Origin: CAZJKE01 sp964546585 | GTDB taxonomy: Bacteria; Planctomycetota; Phycisphaerae; Phycisphaerales; SM1A02 | NCBI GenBank assembly: GCA_964546585.1 | Contig: CAZJKE010000015.1 | Span: 1-40,887 of the forward strand | DNA length: 40,887 bases | Direction: 5' to 3' | Position numbers and translations under genes: made by a program | Notes under the pieces: generated by a model | What the model was told of the DNA's origin: nothing | Database searches by the model: none | The model's input: the letters and a program-made list of their open reading frames with translations, nothing else | In this document: piece after piece, positions 40,877 through 40,887 of the stretch | Position numbering within the stretch: position 1 is the stretch's first letter | Layout of the letters: each line of letters begins with the position of its first letter

Positions 40877-40887
40877 CCCGTCGCGAC

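Overview
This 40.9 kb window is a GC-rich, gene-dense stretch of bacterial chromosome. It is almost certainly draft or metagenome-derived, because it contains a 100-N scaffold gap flanked by an exact 55-bp duplication. Several traits suggest Planctomycetota, probably the Phycisphaerae: a GldA / GldF-GldG fusion / DUF4340 ABC cassette, a small exported protein with a 'VPAP...RRRR' PEP-CTERM-like tail, a divergent RNase HII-like protein, and many apparently leaderless genes. The phylum is an inference from style of gene content; no rRNA gene is present.

Layout. 1-3.2 kb: gpsA (-) diverges from a metal P-type ATPase (+). 3.2-6.9 kb: mnmA > gamma-glutamyltransferase > class I aldolase run on the minus strand. 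6.95-11.5 kb: RNase HII-like protein, then fusA behind a structured ~240-nt leader, then ribD. 11.5-16.3 kb: a translationally coupled ABC system on the minus strand. 16.5-21.7 kb: a GAF-receiver protein, prmC and a bifunctional proline catabolic enzyme. 21.7-26.4 kb: Kef-type antiporter, TauE-type exporter, and a minus-strand set of isomerase-like protein > cmk > plsC. 26.4-32.2 kb: gcvH and uvrB (+), facing histidine kinase > purD (-). 32.2-36.8 kb: the least conventional part, with a two-helix glycine-linker protein split by the gap, a lipoprotein, an HTH/helical-repeat regulator, a CTERM-tailed protein and a WYL regulator. 36.7-40.7 kb: an RNA m5C methyltransferase, a small Arg/Pro-rich gene, tRNA-Lys(CUU), a cysteine desulfurase and an LplT-like MFS protein. 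Both ends of the window run into GGGTCWGACCC repeats.

Most genes are housekeeping: lipid and glycerol phosphate metabolism (gpsA, plsC, lplT-like), translation and tRNA modification (fusA, mnmA, prmC, tRNA-Lys, cysteine desulfurase, which could feed sulfur to MnmA), nucleotide and cofactor synthesis (cmk, purD, ribD), one-carbon and amino-acid catabolism (gcvH, putA) and repair (uvrB). Expression signals are informative. Recognisable promoters share a TTGACC-like -35 and a TANNNT -10 at a 16-nt spacing. Eleven starts have a TANNNT hexamer 6-11 nt upstream, usually without a Shine-Dalgarno, which points to leaderless mRNAs. One divergent pair (mnmA/rnhB-like) appears to share a symmetric, overlapping -10. 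Operons use 4-nt ATGA/GTGA overlaps, and four convergent gene pairs overlap at their 3' ends.

No CRISPR array, insertion sequence, prophage or recognised defence system was seen. The best candidates for something undescribed are the 32.2-36.8 kb cluster, the symmetric leaderless promoter, the fusA leader, and several conserved enzymes with altered key residues.
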